This document shows positions 25,045 through 32,154 of a stretch of 64,000 nucleotides of DNA, one piece after another (the first letter of the stretch is position 1; every line of letters starts with the position of its first letter). Source of the DNA: Cellulosimicrobium marinum (lineage in GTDB: Bacteria > Actinomycetota > Actinomycetes > Actinomycetales > Cellulomonadaceae); assembly GCF_020551945.1 (NCBI RefSeq), contig NZ_JAJBZH010000003.1, positions 124,001 through 188,000 of the forward strand. The letters are read 5' to 3'. Both the position numbers and the translations under genes were made by a program. The notes below the pieces were generated by a model. The model was not told where the DNA came from. It did no database searches and was given only the letters and a program-made list of their open reading frames with translations.

Positions 25045-26583
25045 TCAGCGCGTCCGCGGGAAGCCGAGGTCGACGGCCGACGTCGCCGGGTCGGGCCAGC
25101 GGGTCGTGACGACCTTCGTGCGCGTGTAGAACTGGACGCTCTCGGGCCCGTACACGTGCAGGTCGCCGAACAGCGAGCTCTTCCAGCCGCCGAACGAGTA
25201 GTAGCCGACGGGAACGGGGATGGGGACGTTGACGCCGATCATCCCCGCGCGGGCGTCGACCTCGAACGCGCGGGCCGCGCCGCCGTCGCGCGTGAAGATC
25301 GCCGCCCCGTTGCCGTACGGGCTGTCGTTGACCAGGCCGACCGCCTCGTCGTACGTCTCGGCGCGGACCACGGACAGCACCGGTCCGAAGATCTCCTCCC
25401 GGTACACGGTGTGCTCGGGGCGCACGTGGTCGACGAGCGTCGGGTGCAGGAAGAACCCGTCCCCGAGGTCGGCGGCGCCCGGCGGGGTCCGGCGCCCGTC
25501 GACGACGAGCGTCGCGCCCTCCGCCTGCGCCGTCCCCACGCGCGCCGCCACGCGGTCGCGGTGCTCCGCCGTGACGAGCGGCCCCATCTGCGACGCCGGG
25601 TCGTCCCCGGGCCCGACGACGAGCCGCCCCACCCGCTCCCGGATCGCCTCGACCAGCGGGTCGGCCACGGCGCCGACCGCGACGAGCACCGACACCGCCA
25701 TGCACCGCTCCCCCGCCGACCCGTACGCCGCGGAGACCGCCGCGTCCGCGGCGACGTCCACGTCGGCGTCGGGCAGGACGACCATGTGGTTCTTCGCCCC
25801 GCCGAGGGCCTGGACGCGCTTGCCGTGGCGCGTCGCCGTCTCGTACACGTGGCGCGCGACCGGGGTCGACCCGACGAAGCTCACGGCCTCGACGTCCGGG
25901 TGCTCGAGCAGGCGCTCCACCGCGACCCGGTCCCCCTGGACGACGTTCAGCACGCCGTCGGGCAGCCCCGCCTCCTGCAGCAGGCGCGCGACGAGGAGCG
26001 ACGCCGACGGGTCGCGCTCGCTCGGCTTGAGCACCACCGTGTTCCCGCACGCGACCGCGTTGGGGATCATCCACAGCGGCACCATCGCGGGGAAGTTGAA
26101 CGGCGTGACGCACGCGACGACGCCCAGCGGCTGCTTCACCTCGTGCACGTCGACGCCCGCGGACGCCTGCTCCGTGTACCCGCCCTTGAGGAGCTGGCCG
26201 ATCCCGCACGCGAACTCCACGCACTCCAGCGCGCGCGCCACCTCCCCCGCCGCGTCCGAGAGCACCTTGCCGTGCTCGGCGCTGACGACCGCCGCGAGCT
26301 CGTCCCGGTGGTCCACGAGGAGCCGGTGGAACGCGAAGAGGATCTCGGTGCGGCGCGACACGCTCGTCGTGCGCCACGCGCCGAACGCCTCGCGGGCCGC
26401 GGCGACCGCGGCGTCGACGTCGTCCGCCGACGCGAGCGCGACCCGGCCCGTCACGGTGCCGCGCGCGGGGTCGTGCACCGGTCCCGTCCGGTCGCCGCCC
26501 GTCCGCGACGCGCCCGCGACCCAGTGCCCGACGAGCCCGGCGGCGGTGCTCGTGGCGCCCGCCGTCAGCGTGGTCCGTTCCAT
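25045..26583 (-). CDS. mmsA: CoA-acylating (methyl)malonate-semialdehyde dehydrogenase
   Basis: A 512-residue aldehyde dehydrogenase of the MmsA type, which oxidises malonate or methylmalonate semialdehyde to acetyl- or propionyl-CoA with NAD and CoA. The nucleophilic Cys is in GSAGERCMAVS. The general-base Glu of ordinary aldehyde dehydrogenases is replaced (QALGGAKNHMVV), as in the CoA-dependent family. FGGWKSSLFGDLHVYG near the C-terminus is diagnostic. It is the first gene of the operon, with GGAGGAG before ATG 26583. A CRP-like site lies 55 bases upstream. Confidence 0.92.
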   Translation of the reverse strand: MERTTLTAGATSTAAGLVGHWVAGASRTGGDRTGPVHDPARGTVTGRVALASADDVDAAVAAAREAFGAWRTTSVSRRTEILFAFHRLLVDHRDELAAVVSAEHGKVLSDAAGEVARALECVEFACGIGQLLKGGYTEQASAGVDVHEVKQPLGVVACVTPFNFPAMVPLWMIPNAVACGNTVVLKPSERDPSASLLVARLLQEAGLPDGVLNVVQGDRVAVERLLEHPDVEAVSFVGSTPVARHVYETATRHGKRVQALGGAKNHMVVLPDADVDVAADAAVSAAYGSAGERCMAVSVLVAVGAVADPLVEAIRERVGRLVVGPGDDPASQMGPLVTAEHRDRVAARVGTAQAEGATLVVDGRRTPPGAADLGDGFFLHPTLVDHVRPEHTVYREEIFGPVLSVVRAETYDEAVGLVNDSPYGNGAAIFTRDGGAARAFEVDARAGMIGVNVPIPVPVGYYSFGGWKSSLFGDLHVYGPESVQFYTRTKVVTTRWPDPATSAVDLGFPRTR

Positions 26584-26637
26584 CGTCTCCTCCTCGCGCA
26601 CCGAGGTGGTAGCACGCCGTCGCAGCCGATCCCCCAG

Positions 26638-26653
26638 TGTGGCACGGATCACA
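26638..26653. promoter_or_regulatory. CRP/GlxR-like operator
   Basis: TGTGG, six bases, TCACA matches the cAMP-receptor consensus TGTGA-N6-TCACA at nine of ten positions. It lies in the divergent gap between mmsA and the endonuclease gene, 55 bases before the mmsA ATG. An almost identical site is at 51115-51130. Confidence 0.55.
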
Positions 26654-26738
26654 CGGACCACCACCGGGCTCGCGTCCCGGCACGACGGCGGCCCCACCGC
26701 AGCGCGTCGCGCCCGTCGCGCGCACGACCCGCCCCCGG

Positions 26739-26751
26739 TACGTTCGGACCC
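26739..26751 (+). promoter_or_regulatory. Leaderless promoter of the endonuclease/phosphatase gene
   Basis: TACGTT at 26739-26744, seven bases, then GTG at 26752. Confidence 0.55.
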
Positions 26752-28854
26752 GTGAGCGCGACGCCGCAGGCTCCCCCGCCCCCGCAGGAGGACCACCCCA
26801 CGACCGGTCCGGACCCGGCCGCGCCCGACCCGCGCCCGGCCACCGCACCGGACCGTGGCCGGCTCGCCCTCGTGCTGCTCGTCCTCGTCAGCGCGCTCAC
26901 GGTCGAGCTCGTCCGGTCCAGCGGCCCCCTCCTCGACCACGCGTTCGCCGCCGGGATCGCGACGGTCGCCCTCACGGCCCTCGCGACCTACGCTGCACCG
27001 GGCGTGCTCGTCGTGATGATCGCCGCTCGGCTCGAGCTCACCGGGAAGGTGGTGCTCCTCGCCGTCGCCGCGCTCGTCGTCGCCCGCCTCGCGCTCCAGG
27101 GCCTCGGGACCGCCGTCGCGGCCGGGGCCGACCTCGGCCTCGTGCGGTACGGCGTCGGCCTGGCGAGCGTCGCCCTCGCCGTCGCGGCACTCGTGCTCGT
27201 CGCCGCGTTCGCCAGCGGGACGACCACCAGCCCGCCCGGACCCGCGCGGGCCGGCACCGTCGCGCTCGGCGTCGGACTCGGCACCCTGCTCGCCGCCGCG
27301 GTCAGCGCGACCCTCGGCACGTGGGACGCCTACTGGCGGCCCGGCCTCCTCGCGTGGACGACCACCGTCGCCGTGAGCCTCGGCGCGCTCGCCGTCGCCT
27401 GGCTGCTCCGCGGCCGCGAGGCCCGGCCCGGCGCACGCGGGCTCTGGCTCCTCGGCCCTGCCCTCGCCCTCGCGGTGCAGGTCCTCGCCAACCCCGCGTT
27501 CGTCGCCTCCCAGGCCGACGTCCCCGTCCCGGCCGCGGTCGCCGCCCTCGCCGTCGCCGCGCTCGCCACGGCCGCCGCCGTGCCCTGGGCCGTCGGCGCC
27601 GCACGCGGCGGCCGTCGCGTCGCGCGTGCCGTCGCCGTCTGGGGAGCGCCCCTGCTCGTCGTCGCCGGCGTCGCCGTCACCTTTCTCGCGGTGCCCCGCC
27701 TGCAGGGCCCGGGCGTCGTCGGGGGGTGGGTGCTGCTCGCGCTCCTCACCGTCCTCGTGCCCGCCGCCGCCGTGACGCTCGCCCTGTGCCTCCTGCGCCC
27801 CGCGCGGCCTCTCACCTGGCTGCGCCTCGCAGGGACGGCCAGCGTCGCCGGGCTCGGCATCGTCGTCCCGCTCCTCGGCTACCAGATCGACTACGACGTC
27901 CCCCTGCCCGTCCGCAACGGCTGGGTCCCCGTCGCGACCGCCGCCCTGCTCGCCGTCGTCGCCGTCGTCCGAGGGACGCGCGCCGGGTGGTCGTCCGGGG
28001 CCGCACCCGAGGGGACGGCGCCCGACCGGTCGGAGTCGACCGCCGCGCCCCTGGTCGTCGCGGCCGGCGTGGGCGTCGTCGCGCTGCTGGGCGTCACCCA
28101 GGTCCTGCCCCCGAGCTCCGGTGTCGCCGCCGAGCGCGTCCCGGGCGACCTGCGGGTCCTCGACTGGAACCTCCACTACGGGGTCAGCGCCGACCCGTCC
28201 GTGCCGCTCGACGACGTCGTGAGGACGATCGAGTCCTCACGGGCCGACGTCGTCACGCTCCAGGAGGTCTCGCGCGGCTGGGTGCTGGGCGGGGGCGTCG
28301 ACATGGAGTCGTACCTCGCGCGGGCGACGGGCATGCGGTCGGTCGCCGCGCCGGCGGCGGACCGGCAGTTCGTCAACGTGATCCTCTGGGACCCGGCGCT
28401 GGGCGACCTCACGGACGTCGCCCGGCACGCGCTGCCGTACGGCGCGGGCCCGCAGCAGCGGTCCGCGATCTCCGGCACCGTCGACGCCGACGGCGTCCCC
28501 GTGCGGGTCACGTCCGTCCACCTGCAGCACCGCGAGGAGAACACCCCCACGCGCCTCGACCAGCTCGACGCGCTCCTCACGGACGAGCCGGTCGACGGCG
28601 CGTACGTCCTCGCGGGCGACCTCAACGCCGAGCCAGGCTGGGACGAGCTCATCCTCCTCGAGGACGCGGGGCTGGAGAGCGGGCAGGACGTCGCGGGCGA
28701 CCCCGACGCCCTCACGTCGCCCGCCGTCGCCCCGGCCCACCGCATCGACTGGGTCCTCGGCTCGTCCGCCGTCACGTTCCGCTCGTTCGAGGTCCTCGAC
28801 GACACCTCCTCCGACCACCGCCCGCTCCTCACCGAGATCCGCGCCGCCGGCTGA
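26752..28854 (+). CDS. Membrane protein with extracytoplasmic endonuclease/exonuclease/phosphatase domain
   Basis: A 700-residue protein with a large membrane region of about 11-12 hydrophobic helices (residues about 40-460) and a C-terminal EEP-fold domain. The catalytic set is complete: Asn in LDWNLHYG, Glu in VTLQEV, AGDLNAEPG, RIDWVLGS and the terminal His in SSDHRPLL. Substrates in this fold include DNA, inositol phosphates and sphingomyelin; which one applies cannot be told. The domain probably faces outward. The gene is divergent from the pyrimidine operon with no evident link. Confidence 0.83.
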   Translation: MSATPQAPPPPQEDHPTTGPDPAAPDPRPATAPDRGRLALVLLVLVSALTVELVRSSGPLLDHAFAAGIATVALTALATYAAPGVLVVMIAARLELTGKVVLLAVAALVVARLALQGLGTAVAAGADLGLVRYGVGLASVALAVAALVLVAAFASGTTTSPPGPARAGTVALGVGLGTLLAAAVSATLGTWDAYWRPGLLAWTTTVAVSLGALAVAWLLRGREARPGARGLWLLGPALALAVQVLANPAFVASQADVPVPAAVAALAVAALATAAAVPWAVGAARGGRRVARAVAVWGAPLLVVAGVAVTFLAVPRLQGPGVVGGWVLLALLTVLVPAAAVTLALCLLRPARPLTWLRLAGTASVAGLGIVVPLLGYQIDYDVPLPVRNGWVPVATAALLAVVAVVRGTRAGWSSGAAPEGTAPDRSESTAAPLVVAAGVGVVALLGVTQVLPPSSGVAAERVPGDLRVLDWNLHYGVSADPSVPLDDVVRTIESSRADVVTLQEVSRGWVLGGGVDMESYLARATGMRSVAAPAADRQFVNVILWDPALGDLTDVARHALPYGAGPQQRSAISGTVDADGVPVRVTSVHLQHREENTPTRLDQLDALLTDEPVDGAYVLAGDLNAEPGWDELILLEDAGLESGQDVAGDPDALTSPAVAPAHRIDWVLGSSAVTFRSFEVLDDTSSDHRPLLTEIRAAG

Positions 28855-28881
28855 CCCCACCGCACCCGCTCGCACAAGGGG

Positions 28882-28965
28882 GTACCGCACTCCGCCGAGG
28901 GAGTACCGCAGCCCGCCGACGTCGTACCGGGATCTGCCGAGGGAGTACCCAGGCTCGCCGGCAAC
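28882..28965 (-). repeat. Four 21-nt tandem units, left arm
   Basis: Four consecutive 21-nt units begin at 28882, 28903, 28924 and 28945, each starting GTACC. Three contain GCCGA, and two of them end GAGGGA. Unit 3 is close to the reverse complement of the unit at 29186-29206 on the other side of the core. Confidence 0.75.
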
Positions 28966-29029
28966 GGCCCAGTCCCAGGTCGGTCCTGCCCGACGGCGAG
29001 CAGTCACCCCTGGTGGGACGGCACCGGGA

Positions 29030-29118
29030 GGGGTGGGTGGGGCGCCGCGTCGTGGCGGGCCTGGCGGGAGCCGCGAGGAACGAGCGGCGGAGGGAAGACG
29101 CGGCGCCCCACCCACCCC
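29030..29118. ncRNA. Stem-closed conserved core, copy 1
   Basis: A 22-bp perfect stem (29030-29051 with 29097-29118) closes a 45-nt core at 29052-29096. The core contains GCGAGGAACGAGCGGC, which can itself form a 5-bp GCCGC/GCGGC hairpin with a nine-nt loop. Copy 2 has the same core at 42 of 45 positions but a different stem sequence that is also perfectly paired. Pairing is conserved while sequence is not, which suggests a folded RNA or a cruciform. Strand and function are not known. Confidence 0.5.
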
Positions 29119-29143
29119 GACACCCGAGGCGACCACGCGCCGT

Positions 29144-29227
29144 CGGGCACGAGAACCCCGGTACTCCCCCGGCCAACCAGGGTTCTCCCTCGGCCGACCC
29201 CGGTACTCCCCTCGGCGAGGGTTAGGG
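29144..29227 (+). repeat. 21-nt tandem units, right arm (inverted)
   Basis: Units of 21 nt end at 29164, 29185, 29206 and 29227. The second and third begin TCCC and the first and third end GGTAC. They are inverted relative to 28882-28965. The last unit overlaps the promoter of the next gene. Confidence 0.65.
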
Positions 29228-29234
29228 TCGGCGG
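29223..29234 (+). promoter_or_regulatory. Leaderless promoter inside the repeat edge
   Basis: TAGGGT at 29223-29228, six bases, then GTG at 29235. The hexamer lies at the end of the last 21-nt unit, so the repeat supplies or adjoins the promoter. Confidence 0.45.
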
Positions 29235-29708
29235 GTGCGCATCGAGATGACCGTGACGGAGGCCGTCGAGCTCGCGCGGGCGACGGGCGTGCTGCCCCCG
29301 TTCGTGCGGTCGGTGACGGGCGAGGGGGACGACGTGCGCGTCGTCGTGGACCTGCGCGAGGTGCCCGACCCGCCGTCGGCCCTGCGGCTCGCGGCCCGGC
29401 TCGTGCCGGTGGTGCGCGCGACGCTGCGGGTCGAGTCGTGCGTCGCCGGCACGGCGGTGGTCGCCGTGGAGGCGAGCGCCGCCGGCCTGCCGGCGCACAA
29501 GCTGCTCGGTGTCGTCGAGTCGCCGCTGCAGGGCGCGCTGCGCTCGCGCGGGCTGCCCGGAGACGCGGTGCGCGTCCTGCCCGACGCGCGGGTCGCCGTC
29601 GACGTCCAGGCGCTGCTGCGCGCGGGCGTGGCGGGGACGCTTCCGGCGGTGGAGGTCACCGACCTGGCGTACGCCGACGGGACGCTGCGCGCGCAAGTGA
29701 GCCTCTGA
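29235..29708 (+). CDS. Conserved-looking protein of unknown function
   Basis: A 157-residue soluble protein that I do not recognise. It has alternating strands and helices (VRVVVDLREVPDPPSALRLAARLVP, VAGTAVVAVEASAAGLPAHKLLG), no Cys cluster beyond one Cys, and no signal or membrane segment. Codon use is normal for the window, with high GC at third positions, so it is very probably a real gene. The start follows a leaderless promoter. It is convergent with the lpdA-like gene, 12 bases away. Confidence 0.7.
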   Translation: MRIEMTVTEAVELARATGVLPPFVRSVTGEGDDVRVVVDLREVPDPPSALRLAARLVPVVRATLRVESCVAGTAVVAVEASAAGLPAHKLLGVVESPLQGALRSRGLPGDAVRVLPDARVAVDVQALLRAGVAGTLPAVEVTDLAYADGTLRAQVSL

Positions 29709-29720
29709 CGGAGGTCCGCC

Positions 29721-31163
29721 TCAGTCCTCGCGGTGGTGCAGCATGCGCGCGACCTCGGCGATCGACCCCGAGAGCGAGGGGTAGACCGTGAAGGCGGACG
29801 CGACGTCGTCCACCGTGAGGCGGTGCGAGACGGCGAGCGTGATGGGGAAGACGAGCTCGCTGGCGCGCGGCGCGACGACGACCCCGCCGAGCACGACGCC
29901 CGCCTCGGGGTGGGCGAAGAGCTTGACGAACCCGTCGCGCATGCCGAGCATCTTCGCGCGCGGGTTGCGCGCGAGGGGCAGCATCGTGGTGACGTACTTG
30001 CTCCCCTGGGCCTTGAGACGTTGCTCGCTGTACCCGACGGTCGCGATCTCCGGGGCGGTGAAGATGTTCGCGGCGACGGTGCGCAGCTTGATGGGGACGA
30101 CGGCGTCGCCGAGCGCGTGGGACATCGCGACGCGGCCCTGCATGGCCGCGACGGACGCGAGCGGCAGGACGCCGGTGCAGTCGCCGGCCGCGTAGACGCC
30201 GCGCACGGAGGTGCGCGACACCTTGTCGACCTCGACGTGCCCGCTGGGTGTCAGTCGGACGCCCGCCTCCTCGAGCCCGACTCCCTGCGTGGACGGGACC
30301 GCACCGACCGCGATGAGGACGTGCGAGCCCTCGACGACCCGGCCGTCGGAGAGGGTGACGCGCACGCCGTCCTCGGTGCGCTCGGCCGACTCGGCGCGCG
30401 AGCGCGACATGACGGTCATCCCGCGGGAGCGGAACACCCCTTCGAGGAGCTCGGCGGCGTCGGCGTCCTCGCCCGGGAGGACGCGGTCGCGGCTGGAGAC
30501 CAGCACGACGTCGGACCCGAGGGCGTTGTACGCGCCGGCGAACTCGGCGCCGGTGACGCCCGACCCGACGACGATCAGCCGCTCGGGCAGCTCCTTGAGG
30601 TTGTAGAGCTGGGTCCAGGTGAGGATGCGCTCGCCGTCCGGCTGGGCCGTGGGCAGCACGCGCGGGGTGGCGCCGAGCGCGAGGAGGACGACGTCGGCGT
30701 CGAGCGCGACCGGTCCGTCGCCCCCGTCGGGCGTGTCGACGACGACGCGCGACGGCCCGTCGAGGCGGCCCTCGCCGATGACGACGCGCACGCCCTCGCG
30801 CTCCAGGCGGGCGTGGACGTCGGCGGACTGCGCGGCCGCGAGCGCCATCACGCGGGTGTTGACGGCCTCGAGGTCGACGATGTGGCGTCGCATGGACGGG
30901 TGCTGCGCCCGCGCGGTGTCGACGGGCAGGCGGATGCCGAGGTCGGCGGCGCGGTCGGCGATCGTCATCCAGTCGGCGGTCGCGATGAGGGTCTTGGACG
31001 GCACGACGTCGGTGAGGACGGCGGCGCCGCCCATGCCGTGCCGCTCGACGACGGTGACGTCGGCGCCGAGGCGCCGGGCGACGAGCGCCGCCTCGTACCC
31101 GCCGGGCCCCCCTCCGACGACGACGATCCGGGTGGCCTGACGGTCGGTGCTCTCGTGGGTCAC
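29721..31163 (-). CDS. lpdA: LpdA-type NAD(P)H-quinone dehydrogenase (flavoprotein disulfide reductase family)
   Basis: A 480-residue FAD/NAD(P)H oxidoreductase of the disulfide reductase fold. The FAD motif GGGPGGYEAALVARRLG is at the N-terminus, GSGVTGAEFAGAYNALG binds NAD(P)H, and YAAGDCTGVLPLASVA closes the FAD site. The active-site disulfide is absent: the region reads GMGGAAVLTDVVPSKTL. This matches mycobacterial LpdA (Rv3303c), which reduces quinones rather than lipoamide. A GTG at 31163 is preferred because CAGAAT (31176-31171) sits seven bases upstream and would overlap the alternative ATG at 31172. Confidence 0.88.
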   Translation of the reverse strand: MTHESTDRQATRIVVVGGGPGGYEAALVARRLGADVTVVERHGMGGAAVLTDVVPSKTLIATADWMTIADRAADLGIRLPVDTARAQHPSMRRHIVDLEAVNTRVMALAAAQSADVHARLEREGVRVVIGEGRLDGPSRVVVDTPDGGDGPVALDADVVLLALGATPRVLPTAQPDGERILTWTQLYNLKELPERLIVVGSGVTGAEFAGAYNALGSDVVLVSSRDRVLPGEDADAAELLEGVFRSRGMTVMSRSRAESAERTEDGVRVTLSDGRVVEGSHVLIAVGAVPSTQGVGLEEAGVRLTPSGHVEVDKVSRTSVRGVYAAGDCTGVLPLASVAAMQGRVAMSHALGDAVVPIKLRTVAANIFTAPEIATVGYSEQRLKAQGSKYVTTMLPLARNPRAKMLGMRDGFVKLFAHPEAGVVLGGVVVAPRASELVFPITLAVSHRLTVDDVASAFTVYPSLSGSIAEVARMLHHRED

Positions 31164-31289
31164 GGCGACCATTCTGACAGCCCGGGCGACCGTCCCGTGT
31201 CACGATGCGAGACGTGCCACCGTCGCCGGGCCGCACCGCGGACCTGCGCCGGACCCTCCGCACCCCAGGTCGTGGCGTCGCAGGAGGGC

Positions 31290-31301
31290 TAGCCTGACGA
31301 C
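31290..31301 (+). promoter_or_regulatory. Leaderless promoter of the PNP-pmm pair
   Basis: TAGCCT at 31290-31295, six bases, then ATG at 31302. Confidence 0.55.
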
Positions 31302-32153
31302 ATGACGACGACGCCTGCGAGCACACCCCCGCTCGACGACCCGAGCACCGATCCCTTCGTCGTGGCGCGCGCCGCGGCCGACCACGTCGCGCAGGCCACG
31401 GGGGTCGACGGGCACGACATGGCGCTGGTGCTGGGCTCCGGCTGGGGTGGCGCGGCGGAGCTGCTGGGCGACGTCGTCGCGGAGATCCCCACGGCCGAGA
31501 TCCCGGGCTTCACGGCGACCGCGGTCGCGGGCCACCTGTCGGTGACGCGCTCGATCCGGGTCGAGCGCGCGGACGGCTCGGTGCGTCACGCCCTCGTGAT
31601 CGGCTCGCGGACGCACCTGTACGAGGGCAGGGGGGTGCGCGCCGTCGTGCACGGGGTGCGGACGGCCGCGGCGACCGGCGCCGAGACGGTCGTCCTGACG
31701 AACGGGTGCGGCGGGCTGAACCCGGCGTGGGGGGCGGGGACGCCGGTCCTGCTGTCCGACCACCTCAACCTTACGGGCCGCAGCCCGCTGGAGGGCCCGA
31801 CGTTCGTCGACCTCACCGACGTGTACTCCCCGCGGCTGCGCGACCTCGCGCGGCAGGTCGACGCGAGCCTCGCCGAGGGCGTGTACGCCCAGTTCCCGGG
31901 CCCGCACTACGAGACCCCGGCCGAGGTCCGCATGGCGCGGACGCTCGGCGCGGACCTGGTCGGGATGTCGACGACGATCGAGGCCATCGCCGCGCGGCAC
32001 TGCGGTCTCGACGTGCTGGGCATCTCCCTCGTGACGAACCTGGCGGCGGGGATCAGTCCCACCCCGCTGTCGCACGCGGAGGTCATCGAGGCCGGCCAGG
32101 CCGCGGGGCCCCGGATCAGCGCACTCCTGGCCGACATCGCGAAGCTGGTGTGA
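31302..32153 (+). CDS. Purine-nucleoside phosphorylase
   Basis: A 283-residue trimeric-type PNP that splits (deoxy)inosine and (deoxy)guanosine with phosphate. Visible motifs are the phosphate-binding GSGWGGAAELLG, AGHLS, the ribose/phosphate region HLYEGRGVRAVVHGVR, LTNGCGGLNP, the purine-site QFPGPHYETPAEVRMAR and GMSTTIEAIAARHCGLDVLGISLVTNLAAG. The downstream hexomutase gene starts one base after its stop. It supplies (deoxy)ribose-1-phosphate to the neighbouring mutase and aldolase. Confidence 0.93.
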   Translation: MTTTPASTPPLDDPSTDPFVVARAAADHVAQATGVDGHDMALVLGSGWGGAAELLGDVVAEIPTAEIPGFTATAVAGHLSVTRSIRVERADGSVRHALVIGSRTHLYEGRGVRAVVHGVRTAAATGAETVVLTNGCGGLNPAWGAGTPVLLSDHLNLTGRSPLEGPTFVDLTDVYSPRLRDLARQVDASLAEGVYAQFPGPHYETPAEVRMARTLGADLVGMSTTIEAIAARHCGLDVLGISLVTNLAAGISPTPLSHAEVIEAGQAAGPRISALLADIAKLV

Positions 32154-32154
32154 C

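Larger units (their letters stand above)
28861..29227. repeat. Composite inverted repeat element filling the intergenic gap
   Basis: This 380-base gap holds no convincing gene. It is organised symmetrically. Outward-facing 21-nt tandem units lie at 28882-28965 and, inverted, at 29144-29227. A 12-bp perfect inverted pair is at 28987-28998 and 29138-29149. At the centre a 22-bp perfect stem closes a 45-nt core that recurs at 37754-37830. Both halves read as heptapeptide repeats (RYSLG-like) in outward frames, but that is a by-product of 21-nt periodicity. It looks like a dispersed non-coding element; its function is unknown. Confidence 0.75.

Noticed and set aside
28861-29227. Heptapeptide-repeat proteins (RYSLG-like) read through the gap
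   Set aside because: The periodicity comes from 21-nt DNA units, frames exist on both strands in mirror image, and no start or ribosome site supports them.
28882-29227. CRISPR array
   Set aside because: Units are contiguous 21-mers without unique spacers, they are inverted across a centre, and no cas genes are present.
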